Shown: positions 21,697-34,189, counted from the stretch's first letter. The stretch is 64,000 nucleotides of DNA from Diphasiastrum complanatum (GCA_029204225.1 CM055095.1:23665641-23729640), one strand, 5' to 3'. The notes: a model not told the origin generated them from the letters alone. Numbers and translations are program-made.

Positions 21697-24600
21697 ATGG
21701 CACGCCTTTTTAAGGTAAAGATTGATAGTTACCTTCTACTCATTCATCATTTCATTCGTGTGTATGTACGCCTTGTTCTTACTTTTGTTCCTTTTCTCTT
21801 ATCATGCGCAGCACTATTATTTCTTTCAACCTCTTGCATACGTGAAAGGTCTAGGTTTAAGTCTTATTATTATGCTTCTTGTTAATTTCAGATATTATTT
21901 GTAAGCTGCTTTTAGGATTAAGAGCTGATTTTCAAAGGCTGGAATTTTTTGCTCTATGCAACAACAGGATCCGAAGCAAATATCAGCATATAAGGATCGA
22001 AGGTTCTCAGGATCAGACAGGGATTTTCAAGAAAAGCTGCGGGAATCATCAACTGTTTATGTGGGCAATTTGTCTTTCTACACCACCGAAGAGCAGATGT
22101 ATGAGGTGTTCTCCAGATGCGGTGACATCAAGAAGATAATAATGGGTCTGGACAAAAACAGTAAAACTCCTTGTGGCTTCGGTTTTGTACTGTAAGTCCT
22201 GCAAAGCTCAGGCTTTCTTCTGGTCTATTTCCATTCCTCAAACTCAGGGCCTTAGTTCGAAACCGTACGGAACACATTTCGTAAGGAATGCAAATTATTT
22301 TTCACGTTCTAACCACACCCTTTTTTTTTTTTTTGAAAAAAATAAAGAAATAACCTCTTTTCTATAATATACCTACAGAACGTGGGGCCCCTGAAAGCTT
22401 AAGGAACAGGTATCATTAGCACATGATATTATCATCTCAATCCAAACCTCTTAATATAATAATTTTGTAGTTTAGGTTTACGTTTGAAATCTTTTTTGAG
22501 GGTTTAGGGTTTACATTTGTGACCTTTTTCTTATGGAGAGCTCTTATTAAGGCAACCAATCATCACACTTTACTGACTCTTTAGAAACCTGATTAGAGAC
22601 TTTAAATGTTAAATATTCTGCAACACCATTTATGTTTTTTTGTTGATTGCTTCATTCTGGTTGTACTTAAAGCAGATTTTACACGAGAGAGGATACAGAG
22701 GATGCTGTAAAGTATGTAAGTGGTACAATTCTGGATGATCGGCCTATTAGAGTGGACTTTGATTGGGGCTTTGAAAATGGACGCCAATGGGGTCGCGGAA
22801 GAAGTGGTGGACAGGTTAGTCATGTGAATTTTGATCTGATTAGTTGCATTTCCAAGCTCTGATATATTACCGATCATAGATACCCAAACTCAACTAGTGA
22901 TTAATATTTAACTTAGTCAGTCTGCGACTCACTGACATATGCTCTAAGCATGTATTCAAGGACTTGCTTGACCCTCTCAGTTTGCCCCATCAGTCTGTGG
23001 GTGCTCACTACTACTTGTTCACAATTGTGTGCCTAACTTAGCAAACAGATTAGTCCATAAAGTTTCAGTGAACCCGGGATCCCTATCTGAGACAATGGAC
23101 TTAGGAAGTCCATGTAATCTCACGACACGTTCAATGAACAATTCTTGACGAGCGAGGCTGTCATCGTCTTTCGAGCAGCAATAAAATCCATCGATATGCT
23201 CTCCCAACGGTCCTGGGGAATCTCTAGGATTTGTTGATGGCTTACATGCTCCGCCTTGTTCGAATGACAAGGCACGCAACGCTGTATGTACTCACTAACG
23301 TATCGTCGCATAGGTGGCTAGGAAAAGTGTACGTCAACTAAATTTTCTTAATATTTGGATGCTCTGAGTAGGGACTGTCATGTCACGTCTAGCACGTATA
23401 TCTTTTCTCTTACATACCATCATCAATGATGTATGCCAAATAAGTGTGTGCCCAATCAGAGGTACCCATCTGAGTGGTACCATCTGAAACTAGGCCAAAC
23501 TTGTTGTCAGTGCTCATTCGACTGTTGAGCATGCCCAAACATTCATAGATATCCCCTTCTTCATGATCTAGGTTATTACACATCCTTTTGTCCCATAGAA
23601 CAATATACTTCCATGTCACATGAGCAAGCTTGAGTTGTGTATGGTGAACCATTTAATGCTACTACATTCCAACGGTCAGCTTCAATCCTTTTGCCTATTT
23701 TAATCTTGCTATTCTGCTTCTATATGATATTCATGGGCCATACTCGAGCTTGGACTATCTACATTTTATTGCATCTATTGCTTCATGGCTTCTACAAATA
23801 GCTTGACATCTATGCATAACATCTGGGCCATTTAGTCCAACTGTTATCTGGTGTTCCTGAGCTACCTGATAGGTATGATATCTATTTTGTATGCAAGTCC
23901 TTTGCCACCTCTATATTCATGAATGTACATTGTATGCTGGTACAATATCTATTCAAATAAGCATTGAGATTTGGTATGATATTTTTGGTCCAGGTACTAA
24001 CAAATGTCACATCCTGCCATCATAATATCAGTCTCTCATGATACAAAGGATCTTTCCCAATCACTTTACCCTAAGTTTCTCTATTCTTCTAAATGACACA
24101 CACTTGTCTCATTAGTGATGTTATTATCCTTTTTTGGGCTTAATACATATACGCCTCCATGCCCCCTTCATGTAGCTCCATTCTAGCAATCTTCACTACT
24201 ACGAGGTATATTGTTAGTTATGGATGGCAACCTTATTCTCTCTGATTTTTTGTGGTTATAGCAAGCCATGGACATTGTACTACCACTTTAATTATCAAAA
24301 TGCTATTTCTAGTTAATACAACAAGCCTGGAAGTACTTTGTTGTTCTAAGATCGTTACTGTTGCTTCCAGCTGGCATGCATGTGTGTACATCTGCACACG
24401 CACACACACACACATATATCACATAGTTATGCTCTAGAATGCAAGATTCTAGAAAGGATCCAAAATGCTCATTCCTACGTGCACTTCAGTTTTTTGGAAC
24501 ACTCCTAAAAGTCATGACTCATAATAAAGATGCATGTTATTTTTCCTAAAAATTATTGATGGAAATCCCTTTAGGGTGTATAGTACCTTTGTTGCAGCGG

Positions 24601-27600
24601 ATCGTGATCCGCTGCAAAAACGTTCCGGATCGCAAATTTTTTTTTTTTTTTTGTGGAAAAAGTAGTAATGGCCAATATTTTTTTTTTTTGAGTTTAATAC
24701 TAACTAATAAGTTTTGAATGGTGTTCTGATGCCAATGGTTTGCAGATCTACTGATTCCGTTTTCCGTTAGAAAATGATAGAAAGAGTTAGAAGGAGCCTT
24801 CCTTAGATTGGCAGGAACTGTATACTTCTTTTGGAATAGCTGAAACAGGGGGTTCGGGGGGCGGTAGCCCCCCAAGAAACCGGCCCCCCAATGGCGGGGT
24901 CCGGGGGTTGCCGGTAGACCCCGGCCCCGACGGTAAGGCCTCTTCATGATTTGGCCTTCCAACTCCCTGAGTGAAAACACACTTTTTGGTGTTTCGCACC
25001 CGAAACAGTCGGCAGACTACACAGTCCAAATTTCTGAAACCATATGAAAATGCAGCCAGTTTTCTTAAACCATCTATTGATGTCCAGATTTCTACTCAAT
25101 GTAGCCCGCAGCCATCTGAAACCAAGCAACAGATTTGCATAACAATTGCTTTTTTGATATCCTTTCACATGATACCCATATTGGCAACTATACAAAAAAA
25201 TAAAATAAAATTTGCGTTCCGGGAAACCCTAATGGGAAATCCTGGATCACGTTCCGGAACGCGGACTGCAACCTTGGTGTATACAATGATTGAGAATATG
25301 GTGTATATAGAGTAGGCAGATTCATGGACAAGCCTTGGACACACAGGCCCAGGCAGGCCAGCAGGTACTGGGAGAGGCGAAGGACAACCACGTTGCATTT
25401 CCTCTGCCTCTCCCCCTACCAATCTTATTGTCTATGTGCCCACTCTGTGCAAGGCATGTCTGTGTACCTGCCTCTATCTGTGCTGCATGCACGCTCATCA
25501 ACCTCATAGACAATGTCATGAACTGTAATTGGGGAGACATTGCAGTGACCACTTCTGGAACCCTAACTTTAGAAACAATTTAGGTCTATAATCAATGATG
25601 ATTTATCAACAGTAGCATGCTGCAGGCCTGCATAAGGCATCTGGAATCTGGATTCTGTGATTGAAAGAAGCTTGTTCACTATGCAAGTGAATGTTTTAAG
25701 AGGAAAAAGAATCAAGAGAAGGCTGGTAAGCAAAGTGTTTTTACCTCTGATGAGACTGAGGAGAGTTCATTCATGGTTTCTTCAAGCCTTGTTTCATCTA
25801 ATGTAGCATTTGATCCTTGGTGGATAGACAGTGGAGCTCGTTCTCACATGACTAGTCATTAGGAGTTCTTTTCTTCCATGTCTACATTTGATGGTTCAAA
25901 GGAAGTCATTTTTACAGAAAATGATGGTGAATGCATCATTGAAGTTTTGGGTAATGTTCCTTTACTCATCGATGGATGCATCAAGTCAAGGCCTGAAGAT
26001 GTGCTATATGTTCTTACTCTTGCAAAGAATTTGATAATCGTTGGTCAAATGGTTGAGAATGGACATGATGTTGAGTTCAAAGATAATGTTTGTACCATTG
26101 TTAAGGGATGTTTCCGTGTCAAAGAGGACAACCACCTCACGACTAGCCACTCGTCCACTCATCCTGATCAGCGCTTAATCATAAAAGTGATAACTTGTTT
26201 GAGCTTTAACAGAAAGAAAGCATATAGGTGCATTAGGAATTACTTTATGAAATAACCATTACCTTCCTATGAAGAGTCTCATACTCATCTTCGCTACCTA
26301 ACACGTTGGACTGGTGGCTGGAGTGCCTTCATTCTCACGAGCCTGCAATGCATGTAGCTTCCCACGTTTACGCTGAGGGCACTCACGAAAGAGATGCTTA
26401 CCAAGACAATAGTAGCATAACCCTTAGCCTTCTCCTTATCATAACTTTGAGAGAAGTGGATTACAACGACACCTTCAAAATTAGCATGTCAGACCCAGAG
26501 GCTCGAAAGATCTTATTGTATATGTTGGCATTGGCACACGACGCACCTCCACTTAACCCACGGCTGTGGGTTGATACGCCTCCACGATTGAGATGGGTCA
26601 TTGCTGCCTCTCGCGCATTGCGAGTTGCTCCTCTTGAGCCTCGTATATTCGACCAGGACGATGGATCGGATGCCTCAGCAAGTGGGAGTGCTAGTACTAG
26701 TATTGCCCAACATGACAGGTCTGATATAACACCTTTGCCGCTTGCTGGTCCAGGCTTCCTGAAACCCTTACGCTGGTTACCAGGCGTGCTGGTCAACTCC
26801 GCTTGAACTTTTCCCTTTGACCTGGCTTCATAAATCTGGGCCTTTGCAATGGCATCTTCAAGGGTCTTGCAAGCCTCATTCAACATATGAGGACGCAAGT
26901 CTTCTCGTAGGCCAAAAGTCAACTTGTGGACCTACATCTACTCCAGAATGTCCTTGGGAATCATAAGGATTTCCTGGTAACCATCTACATACACTTGCAC
27001 AGAAAGCAATCTTTAACAGTACCGGTGCCACACCTCATCAGTAGATGCACGTCACAGCTCAAAATAACTCTCCCACTTGCTAAATCACTGATCGACAAAG
27101 TTGGCAGTTGCTAGGCCTATTAATGGTAATGCTTAATCCTGCATCTCTGATACTTGTCAGTTGGGCTTTGTGCGGCACACCGGACCCCGTAATGCATTGT
27201 GACAGCATGAAATTGTGTGCATTATTGATTCTGCAAAACAAAACATGTAAATTATTAATCAAACTCTGTCATAATACTTTGTTAATACACCATTGTCATT
27301 ATACCATGTTATTACATATCATCTCAGCCCTAGTGAATTTTGAATGTCCCTGAATCTGAAAACAAAATGCACATCTAGTGTAATCCACCTCCAATAGAGC
27401 GCTCCTCCAATCCCTTGAGCAAAATCTCTGATTTTTGGCATGTTCTCTCTCTAGAAGGGCCTTTTATCTCTCTAGAGAACGAGTTCTCCCTAAGTTCTGA
27501 TACCACTTGTTACACTCCGTTACCGTAAGCTCATTAAAACACCAAAAGTTGTAGGGTAGAATGAATTTCCTCCCATCCTTAGGTAACCCTCATAGCTCCT

Positions 27601-30600
27601 ACCTACCATTCCAGTTCCAGGGCATGTGGCAGTTACGCATGGCTGGCTAGGCCCCATGGATCCATAAGTGCCTAGTTGAATAGCACCCAATGGAGCCTTT
27701 TGGTTACCACCCTCTGCACCGTCAGGTAGTGGAACGACTGCCCACTCTAGCCAACTACTGACTAACCCTAGCCCCGGCCCGTATAACCACAGGTGAGATC
27801 TGCTATAGTAGATCGACGGTTATGCACCACTACACATACAGATTATGTCATGATTGTCACACACCTTGCACGATTGTTGGCGGGTGCCCTTCGATGAGAT
27901 TGGTCACGTGGCCATAATCCTGGTCACGTGACCCTGAGCTTACCGGTCCAGGCGGGATTGTGGTCGCACTGTCCTAACAGTGGGTAATAGAAAATTGTGC
28001 AAGAATGTTAGTAATCATCTCCTTAATTTGTCTAACAATGGTGGGTGAGGATTCAACCGAGGCTTACATGTTAAGATTGTTGGTGGTTGTATTGTAGATA
28101 TGGGTTATGTAAATGTGTTGTCATACTTAATGGTATGGGATTCATATACATGTGAACTTTCATAAAAAAATGTAAAATTCTACATGTTATGCATTGCGTT
28201 TTGAAATGCTTGTTTTAGAATCAAAGAGCTAGATTTCCAAAACAGATTCATACTTTTAGCAAAATGTTAATTGGGATCAATTCCAAGACCTTTAAATTGC
28301 CATTCTTTGTGACTATGCTCGAGCATCCATCTCTTTTAAGATAAGCTAGCGAATGACGACATTGCCAACATAATTAGAAATATCTAGAATCTATGGTCGA
28401 AATTTTTATGATTAATCTGTTTCTTTATGAACATAGTTCACAGAGTAGGACCATAGTTGTAAGAGGGAACCAGGCATAAGAATACCAATTATACCATGTA
28501 TCTAAACAATGTAGAAGATATACAAAATAAGCCCTAATGCAATCCAATATTAGGATGTTCGTGTTGAGCCCCTTCCCCAAAACAAGCCTGGAAAAATGTC
28601 AACACTCTTTTTCTAGCAACCCACCCTACAATACATCTTAGCAATAGGATTGAAAGAAAATGATGCATTGTAGCCTTCAAACGAAGCAAACAAAAAAATC
28701 ATGGAAAAGGAGCTTAAACAAATTTTGAGGTGATTTTTCTGCACACACTATCTATTTCACAATCACCTTCGCTATTTTTATAGCAATTGCATGGACATCA
28801 ATGGCTTTCCTCTAGTTACTCGTATCACTCTACCCTCATGGTTTTGCGCAGTCCTAATGGGCCTAAAGTTTGGTTAAAGCCTTGTTTATTTCAAAAAATC
28901 AAATAACAAATTTTTGGGTTTTTGCAACACTGAGGCTTTAGAATGATGTTCCGATGCAACTTAGGATGCTGATTTGGAATGGTACTAGATTTTAATGTTA
29001 CACAAGACGCAGTTTGCAAAGTTTGCATGTTCACCAAATGCTGGAAATTTCCTTAAGAATGAATCCAGGATAGAAGTGACAAGCTGTGTGGAAGGTGCTG
29101 TAGAAAATCAAATATGTAACATTTCTTTCATAAATAAGTCTATCTTTAACACCTCTTGAAGCCATATGAGGATTGATTCATTTTTGAAATGTTTATAAAG
29201 CATAGCACCAAAGAGATATGGTTTTTGTACATTTATGACGTAGTCTCCTAGTTCTATATAGGGAAGTTAGCAATCATGCTTTTCTAAATAGATTGGGAAC
29301 ACAATACTAAACATGATTTTTTTGTATGGTGCACTTACAGGTGCGTGATGAATATCGTACTGATTATGATCCTGATATCCTTTCCATGAACTATTTCACT
29401 ATATGTTTGTACTATGTAGTACTTTGTACTCAGTTGATGCCCCTCTTCTTTTCATCATTCATTTAGTTATCATAATTTTTTTAGTCAGTGATGGTTCTCA
29501 TGCATTGTTGTATTCATAGATACATGTTCTGTGTGTGTGTAGTGTAAAAGCTCAAAAAATTTTATTTTAATTTTTGTCTGTTGCAAAAAATTCCTCCCCT
29601 TCAATTTTTTTTGAAATCATATTTTTGGAAGTCAACTTATTTTGGGGTCTTGGGGTTCTTTGGGAGCCAATGCCATTGTTCAACCACTTATATATCCATT
29701 TCCAAGTAAGAGCATCAATAGGGAACTCAATTGTACGTGACAAACTTCTTTTTCCACCATATTGCAATTTATTCATCACTTGGATGAACCTACATAATTT
29801 TTTTTTGTACATTTGATTGATATTCCCCGATCACCATATGAGGTACTTCAACAATCTTTTAAGGTGGCCAAATAGTTCTAAAAAATCTATTTAAGGCAGC
29901 CCAATGTCATTCCCTAGTTTTCACTAATTTAAAAATATTTACAATTTTTCAAAAACAAAAGATGGGTTCTGATTATTTTTTCAGGTCACATTTAAGAAAT
30001 GGAACACATTCAAAATGTTGTTTAACGCATTTTGTTATAGCATTCAAGGTTTTTTGTCAATGGGCACTTCTTAGTTCGGGTGAATTTTGAAGATTGTACT
30101 TTTTATAAGATTATGAATTTGTTGTTTCACTTTGCGGTTTTGACCTGGATTTGCTTAACTATAGTTTGATCATGTAGACATGAGGGTCCGGGCCGGAATT
30201 TTTTTAAGTCTAATTTTTTTTTTTAAATTTAAAAAAAAAAAAAAGTTGACGCGTCCGGATGCAGACGCACCCCTGGCGCATCCCGCGTCTGGACGCGCGT
30301 TCGCGTCCGCCATCCGCTTCCTTAGGTTTGATGTTAAGTCGTAATAAGAAATGAATTATCTCAAACTTTAGCTATTTTTTGTCCATTAGTTGGTTTGGGA
30401 ACTAGTGGTCTGTCATGACCAATGTCCTTGTTGTGGTTATGAATCCTTTATTTTATTGAGGGTTGTCATGCCACTGCTTCTTCTTGGTTGCAATACAGGT
30501 AGGTCCAACAGAGTTTTTTTGCTAGGAGCCTTTGGGCAACTTCTCGTGTTACCCTCGGGCCTCAATAGACATGATAGTTTACTGGTGTTGAAGCTTTGCT

Positions 30601-31671
30601 TCCTTTAGGTGCAAGTGAATAAAAAATATTGTATACGTATAGCTGGCAATATGGGATTGGGGAATCTAATATACTATACACGTTTGAAACACGCAATCAT
30701 ATTTGCAAGTTTGTAAAGATGCCAAAAAATTTGCACTCCAAAACACCTAACTAAGTTCACTCGAATTTGCACCTACGTTTCCACATGAATGAAAGTTTTT
30801 CTCTAGGGATCCAATAATTTTCTTCGCATATAGTCTTTACCTTTGTGATCTCATTGTAATTAGAAAGTCTTGGAACCTTAATTCCATCGAAAGTAGAGGA
30901 GGATACGGGAAGCTTGTACAAAAGGAATTGGAATCTAGAAGGCTTGTGGAGTACACCGATTCTTCTGTACTCGGAGCGATTTCTTCTTACCCTACCAGTT
31001 TTCAGACTCCACGCTGTAAGATTCTTGTCAAACTGGTAAAGTTTAAATGTTGGTGAGGCTAAACAATAATTTTTTTCCTTTTTGTACGACCTTTTTAGAT
31101 GCAATTGTTCTTTCACCATTTTGGCTGACAAGAGCTTTATTATATCCATGGGAAAGCTGGTAGCAAATGCTACTCACAAACCTTTGCTGCTATGACTTTG
31201 CAGATTCTGCTGCTCAAGGTAGTCATGGTGGAAGCCACCGGGGGAGCAGAGGTGGGTTGGTTGTTATATTTTCTATTTTTCCAAAAGGGTATCAATATCT
31301 ATATGAAAACATTTGAAGGCCCAAGGTACAGAGAGCGTTCAAGTATTACTGTTGTGGGTTGGCTTCCAGATGGTGGCCGTAAAAGACACAGGGAACAGGA
31401 GACAATATCAGCAGATGCTGTAATGAGATCAGCAGATCGTGAACCAAGACCGGTTTGCCATTTACTATAAGGCTGATTCAATATTTGTTTGACACTCGAA
31501 TCTTGTTTCAGGATAAACACGTTTTAGTAGATTATACTAGTTTTACACTTTTGAGCTTTGCTTGGTTTTGAGAATTCATGAAGCCAGATGTTTGATTTGT
31601 TTATGCAGGAGAAAAATCCTCGTTTCAGGGAAAAAGGGGACTCAGATGAAGAGGAAGCTGGAAAACCATGA
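21697..31671 (+). CDS. CBP20: nuclear cap-binding protein subunit 2 (CBP20), 8 coding exons
   Basis: Small subunit of the nuclear cap-binding complex: with CBP80 it binds the m7G cap of new RNA polymerase II transcripts in the nucleus and promotes splicing, miRNA processing and export. Exons: 21697-21714, 21968-22191, 22676-22814, 29341-29374, 30893-31015, 31204-31251, 31370-31452, 31609-31671; 243 codons plus TGA. All phases agree. The protein starts [19 protein letters not shown] and has one RRM (about 34-112) with RNP2 VYVGNL and RNP1 GFGFVLFY. Tyr14 and Tyr37 match the cap-stacking tyrosines of human CBP20. The loop [18 protein letters not shown] is conserved, as are [12 protein letters not shown] and the C-terminal EKNPRFRE. 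Length is close to the plant norm (about 257). The usual GFCFV is GFGFV here. Splice sites are GT-AG except the U12-type fourth intron. Identity is very secure; transcript ends are not visible. Confidence 0.93.
22499..22513 (+). promoter_or_regulatory. telo-box-like motif in CBP20 intron 2
   Basis: GAGGGTTTAGGGTTTA contains the plant telo-box (reverse of AAACCCTAAA). It lies in the 484-bp second intron. Telo-boxes are common near plant translation-related genes; a role here is only inferred. Confidence 0.35.
22930..23330 (-). pseudogene. Ty3/gypsy integrase fragment in CBP20 intron 3
   Basis: The - strand encodes a gypsy integrase in two or three frames. It includes the zinc-binding tail [15 protein letters not shown], then [50 protein letters not shown] and, after a frameshift, HPQTDG. 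These are the D, D(35)E core surroundings of gypsy integrases. It has the same strand as the gypsy gag/LTR remnant at 26.5-28 kb and may be the 3' end of the same broken element. Confidence 0.8.
23331..24576. other. CBP20 intron 3, no feature recognised
   Basis: AT-rich sequence with a short CA/TA dinucleotide stretch near 24395-24420. A - strand open frame at 23410-23652 has no known motif. Confidence 0.4.
24592..24617. repeat. perfect 12-bp inverted repeat (hairpin)
   Basis: TTGCAGCGGATC and its exact reverse complement are separated by GT. It is part of the left end of the MITE-like element. Confidence 0.8.
24846..24999 (-). repeat. GC-rich dispersed repeat (copy 2, inverted)
   Basis: Reverse-complement relative of 15659-15808. 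It shares the ACCAAAAAGTGTGTTTTC edge, the GGAAGGCCAAAT(C/G)ATGAAG block and the G/C hairpin runs. Confidence 0.7.
25660..26135 (+). pseudogene. copia protease fragment in CBP20 intron 3
   Basis: The frame shows a [19 protein letters not shown] linker, then [16 protein letters not shown] with the DSG protease motif, a [20 protein letters not shown], and [18 protein letters not shown]. It is similar in pattern to the copia protease at 39.6 kb, so both probably come from related families. No integrase or RT follows; it is an isolated fragment. Confidence 0.75.
26461..27110 (-). pseudogene. Ty3/gypsy gag fragment
   Basis: On the - strand [17 protein letters not shown] precedes (after stops) [19 protein letters not shown] and [20 protein letters not shown], a gypsy retrotransposon gag pattern. 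The frame then runs into a Ser/Gly-rich part. It lies downstream (on the - strand) of a PBS and LTR at 27.5-28.0 kb. Confidence 0.8.
27494..27506 (-). other. primer-binding site of the gypsy remnant
   Basis: On the - strand GTGGTATCAGAAC, a tRNA-Met-type PBS one base from the LTR. Confidence 0.7.
27508..27979 (-). repeat. 5' LTR of the gypsy remnant
   Basis: 472 bp bounded by TGTTA and TAACA inverted termini, directly beside the PBS. The 3' LTR was not found, so the element is truncated. It contains GGTCACGTG-type motifs near 27900-27930. Confidence 0.6.
27980..29340. other. CBP20 intron 3, right part; nothing recognised
   Basis: AT-rich DNA ending in the acceptor TGCACTTACAG before exon 4. 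No coding or repeat signal is identified. Confidence 0.4.
29375..30892 (+). other. U12-type intron of CBP20 with AT-AA ends
   Basis: Exon 4 ends ...GATCCTG and the intron begins ATATCCTTTCC, an exact match to the U12 (AT-AC class) 5' splice site. A branch-like CCTTAAT lies at 30876-30882, 11 bases before the proposed end, the spacing typical of U12 introns. Keeping the protein frame (DYDPG/RGGYGK) requires the intron to end in AA at 30892. Ending one base later at AG shifts the frame and leads to a stop in exon 7. Confidence 0.8.
30180..30330. other. GC-rich patch inside the U12 intron
   Basis: A GCGTCCGGATGCAGACGC-type segment with repeated GACGCG/GCGTCC words, next to T and A runs. It is unlike the AT-rich intron and is possibly a small mobile-element remnant; it encodes nothing recognisable. 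Confidence 0.35.
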
Positions 31672-33225
31672 CATTGGAGTGTAAGGATCTCTGTTTCATG
31701 GTTGCTTGCCAATCTTGAGTTGCAATTTAAGGGCTTTATATGAGTCAAGGAGGCTTACCTACAGACATTCATTCAATGCTTCTTTGTTACTCTAGTTTTT
31801 CTTCGACTACTAGGCAGACAGTTCAAATGTTTCAAGAGTACTAAAATTATAATGTAGTAATGAGCGTGAAAGCCTCTTACTAGAAATCTGATGTATACTC
31901 CTCTTGAAAGTTAAAAATGGTCTACTTTTTGGAATATGTTGGTACACTGAAAATATTAGGAGTGCAATTATGTTATATCTACCATTTGTATGGACTGTAA
32001 AAACTTATGAGCAAACTCACAAACTCAAAAATCTCATCTTAGTTCAAGGAAAAGACAAGCTCATTTTTTATCAAACTATGTATTGATACATATGTGGACC
32101 GTATACTTAACTGGTTATTGTTTCTCAACAAAAAAGAAGAGATTGCAATCAAGAGGGTGGTATAAAGCACATGAACAAGAAGAGCCCTTGCATGAATTGT
32201 GAGCATTTTATATTTTATTGAGAATCATGGAAATATCAATTTCATGCAAGCATTGCAAAACAATCTGTATCAAGTAAGGACTTAATGTCCTAGTTGGTCA
32301 ACCTGTTATGATTATGGAGCAGTCAAAGGATCGACTACACAAGAATAATGAAAGACCATTTATTCGAAAGCACTTTTGGAATCTCGTATGTTTTGTGTTT
32401 GAACTAGCAAAAGAGAAAAGAGATGGGAGTGAGGATGAGGTGAGGGTGAGATTTGAGTGAGGGTTTATGACATTTTACTTGTTAGATGGTAATACTATTG
32501 TTATTATCAAATGTTAGTAATATTTCTTTGTGATCATATGCTATTGGTATAGATTCTAGCATCTTTTCTCTTTGTCAAACAATAGAGAGATCATTGAAGG
32601 AAGATGGATCAACAAGAAGATAAATCAGAGACAAGCATTGACTTTAGAGTTAAATCAAAACACATTAATTTGATATTTACTTGATGATTTCAAGTGTTAT
32701 AACCTTGGGTCCTATACGTGACATGCCATTGTAGACATCCAATTACTCGTCCAGGATGGTTAAATTGTACCCATGCATTATTTAGATCCCTATTGCTTAA
32801 TCAGGTCATCTAATTTACCAAATTGACTCTTGAATTAATTAAGCTCCTATGTTGACATTTTGAACACATGATCATTCTTCAAAGGATCCTTGTTTAGGAA
32901 ACCTGCTATTATGAATGAAATCAAGACCATGCCCTAGAGACCCATCCTACAAAGTTTGACACAGACAATTGAAGAATATTCATTACAAATTGGTGGACTC
33001 ATATGTCAGTACTTACAACTTTAACTACAATGTCCTTGTGATTTTTAGAAGAGAGATATACACTCACAACAAATTAGAAATATGTGAGGATGGAATGCTA
33101 ATGTATGGATCTTAACATTTGTAGAGTTGTGTGGTTGTTCAACAAAATTTAGATTTTAGATTATCCACACATGCAAACTAGATTTATACAAATTTGGTAC
33201 AATGGGTGAATACTTTTCCATATAT
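31672..33225. other. CBP20 3' flank; no other gene recognised
   Basis: Starts with the presumptive 3' UTR. AT-rich, short frames only. A GAGGATGAGGTGAGGGTGAG purine stretch lies near 32430. Confidence 0.4.
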
Positions 33226-33249
33226 GGGGGGGGGGGGGGGGGGGGGGGG
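33226..33249. repeat. 24-nt poly(G) run
   Basis: Uninterrupted G homopolymer in AT-rich DNA. Confidence 0.95.
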
Positions 33250-34189
33250 TGTTTAGCAAAATAATAATGCATATATCAATTGATTTGTTTATATCAACGG
33301 TTTTTAAGCATATTATGTTTTCAAGGTGTAATGTACTTTGTTTAAAATATTCTAATATATTTTCTACCCTTGTGGAAGAAGGAACATAATTTGGTTTCAA
33401 GAAGAAGGTTTGCAAGCTCGAGAATATGATTGATAGGATAAACCACATGAATATTGATTTTAAATCGTCATTGGCCCTCGATGATGCTCTTGTTGATCGG
33501 ATGATCACTTGCATGGTATAAGTAGTTCATCAATACCTAGTGATTCAATGTCTCTAAATCTCCAGGATGTTTGTACCACCCACAACCACACCTTTTGTAG
33601 ATATTGCGCATAAATCTTTCACAATACTACATGTGGATTGCACAAACTCGACCACCCCTTTTAAAAAAGCGAACACGTCTTGGACGTATCATGACTAGTT
33701 CAACAAGTTACTACATATTGTTAATTTGTCAAAGAACACAAGTTATTTGTCTGACCTTTCTCTTTCACCTATCTTGCAACCATTAGTAACAAGGTTGCAT
33801 AGAATTACATATTTATGTTGACCACTTCAATCACAATACCATTTGGAACACCATATACGTATTGGGGTCGAATGTATTTGATCATGCCTAGTCAACACTT
33901 TCTGAAGCTGGTTTGGGCCTTTTTGCTTTGAGTAGCATTGAGGTTCTCAATACACTTGGGAGGTGATTGGCCTGCTTTGTAATCACCAATGGAAGATGCA
34001 AGCATATGGCTTGAATCATTCAAATGTTTATTCTTTAGAGCAGCGACACATGCATCAATTATACATACATTGATAGACATTTAGATGTTCATGGAAACAT
34101 TGTTGCATATATGAGTAGTTCCATTGGCCACCCTTTATTGACGAATTGTGAGTTTGAGGAATGCTCCAATGGAAAAACAAAAAGTCACT
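33250..34189. other. no feature recognised
   Basis: AT-rich DNA with short frames only. Confidence 0.4.

Larger units (their letters stand above)
24577..25285. mobile_element. MITE-like element with inverted ends
   Basis: The left end reads TGTATAGTACCTTTGTTGCAG and the right end, on the opposite strand, TGTATACACCAAGGTTGCAG. Both then contain GTTCCGGA and CGCAAATTTT followed by A/T runs. The internal part holds an inverted copy of the GC-rich repeat. No protein is encoded. Ends and target duplication are not exactly placed. Confidence 0.45.

Noticed and set aside
26306..26806. 166-codon frame on the + strand
   Set aside because: Shadow of the gypsy gag fragment encoded on the - strand.
29374..30894. 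Ending the U12 intron at AG (30893) instead of AA
   Set aside because: It would shift the frame, lose the conserved RGGYGK block and reach a stop in exon 7, whereas AA keeps all downstream exons in phase.
30757..31149. 130-codon open frame on the - strand
   Set aside because: It is antisense to CBP20 exon 5 (30893-31015), whose + strand codons match the conserved CBP20 [12 protein letters not shown] block; the - strand frame has no known motif.
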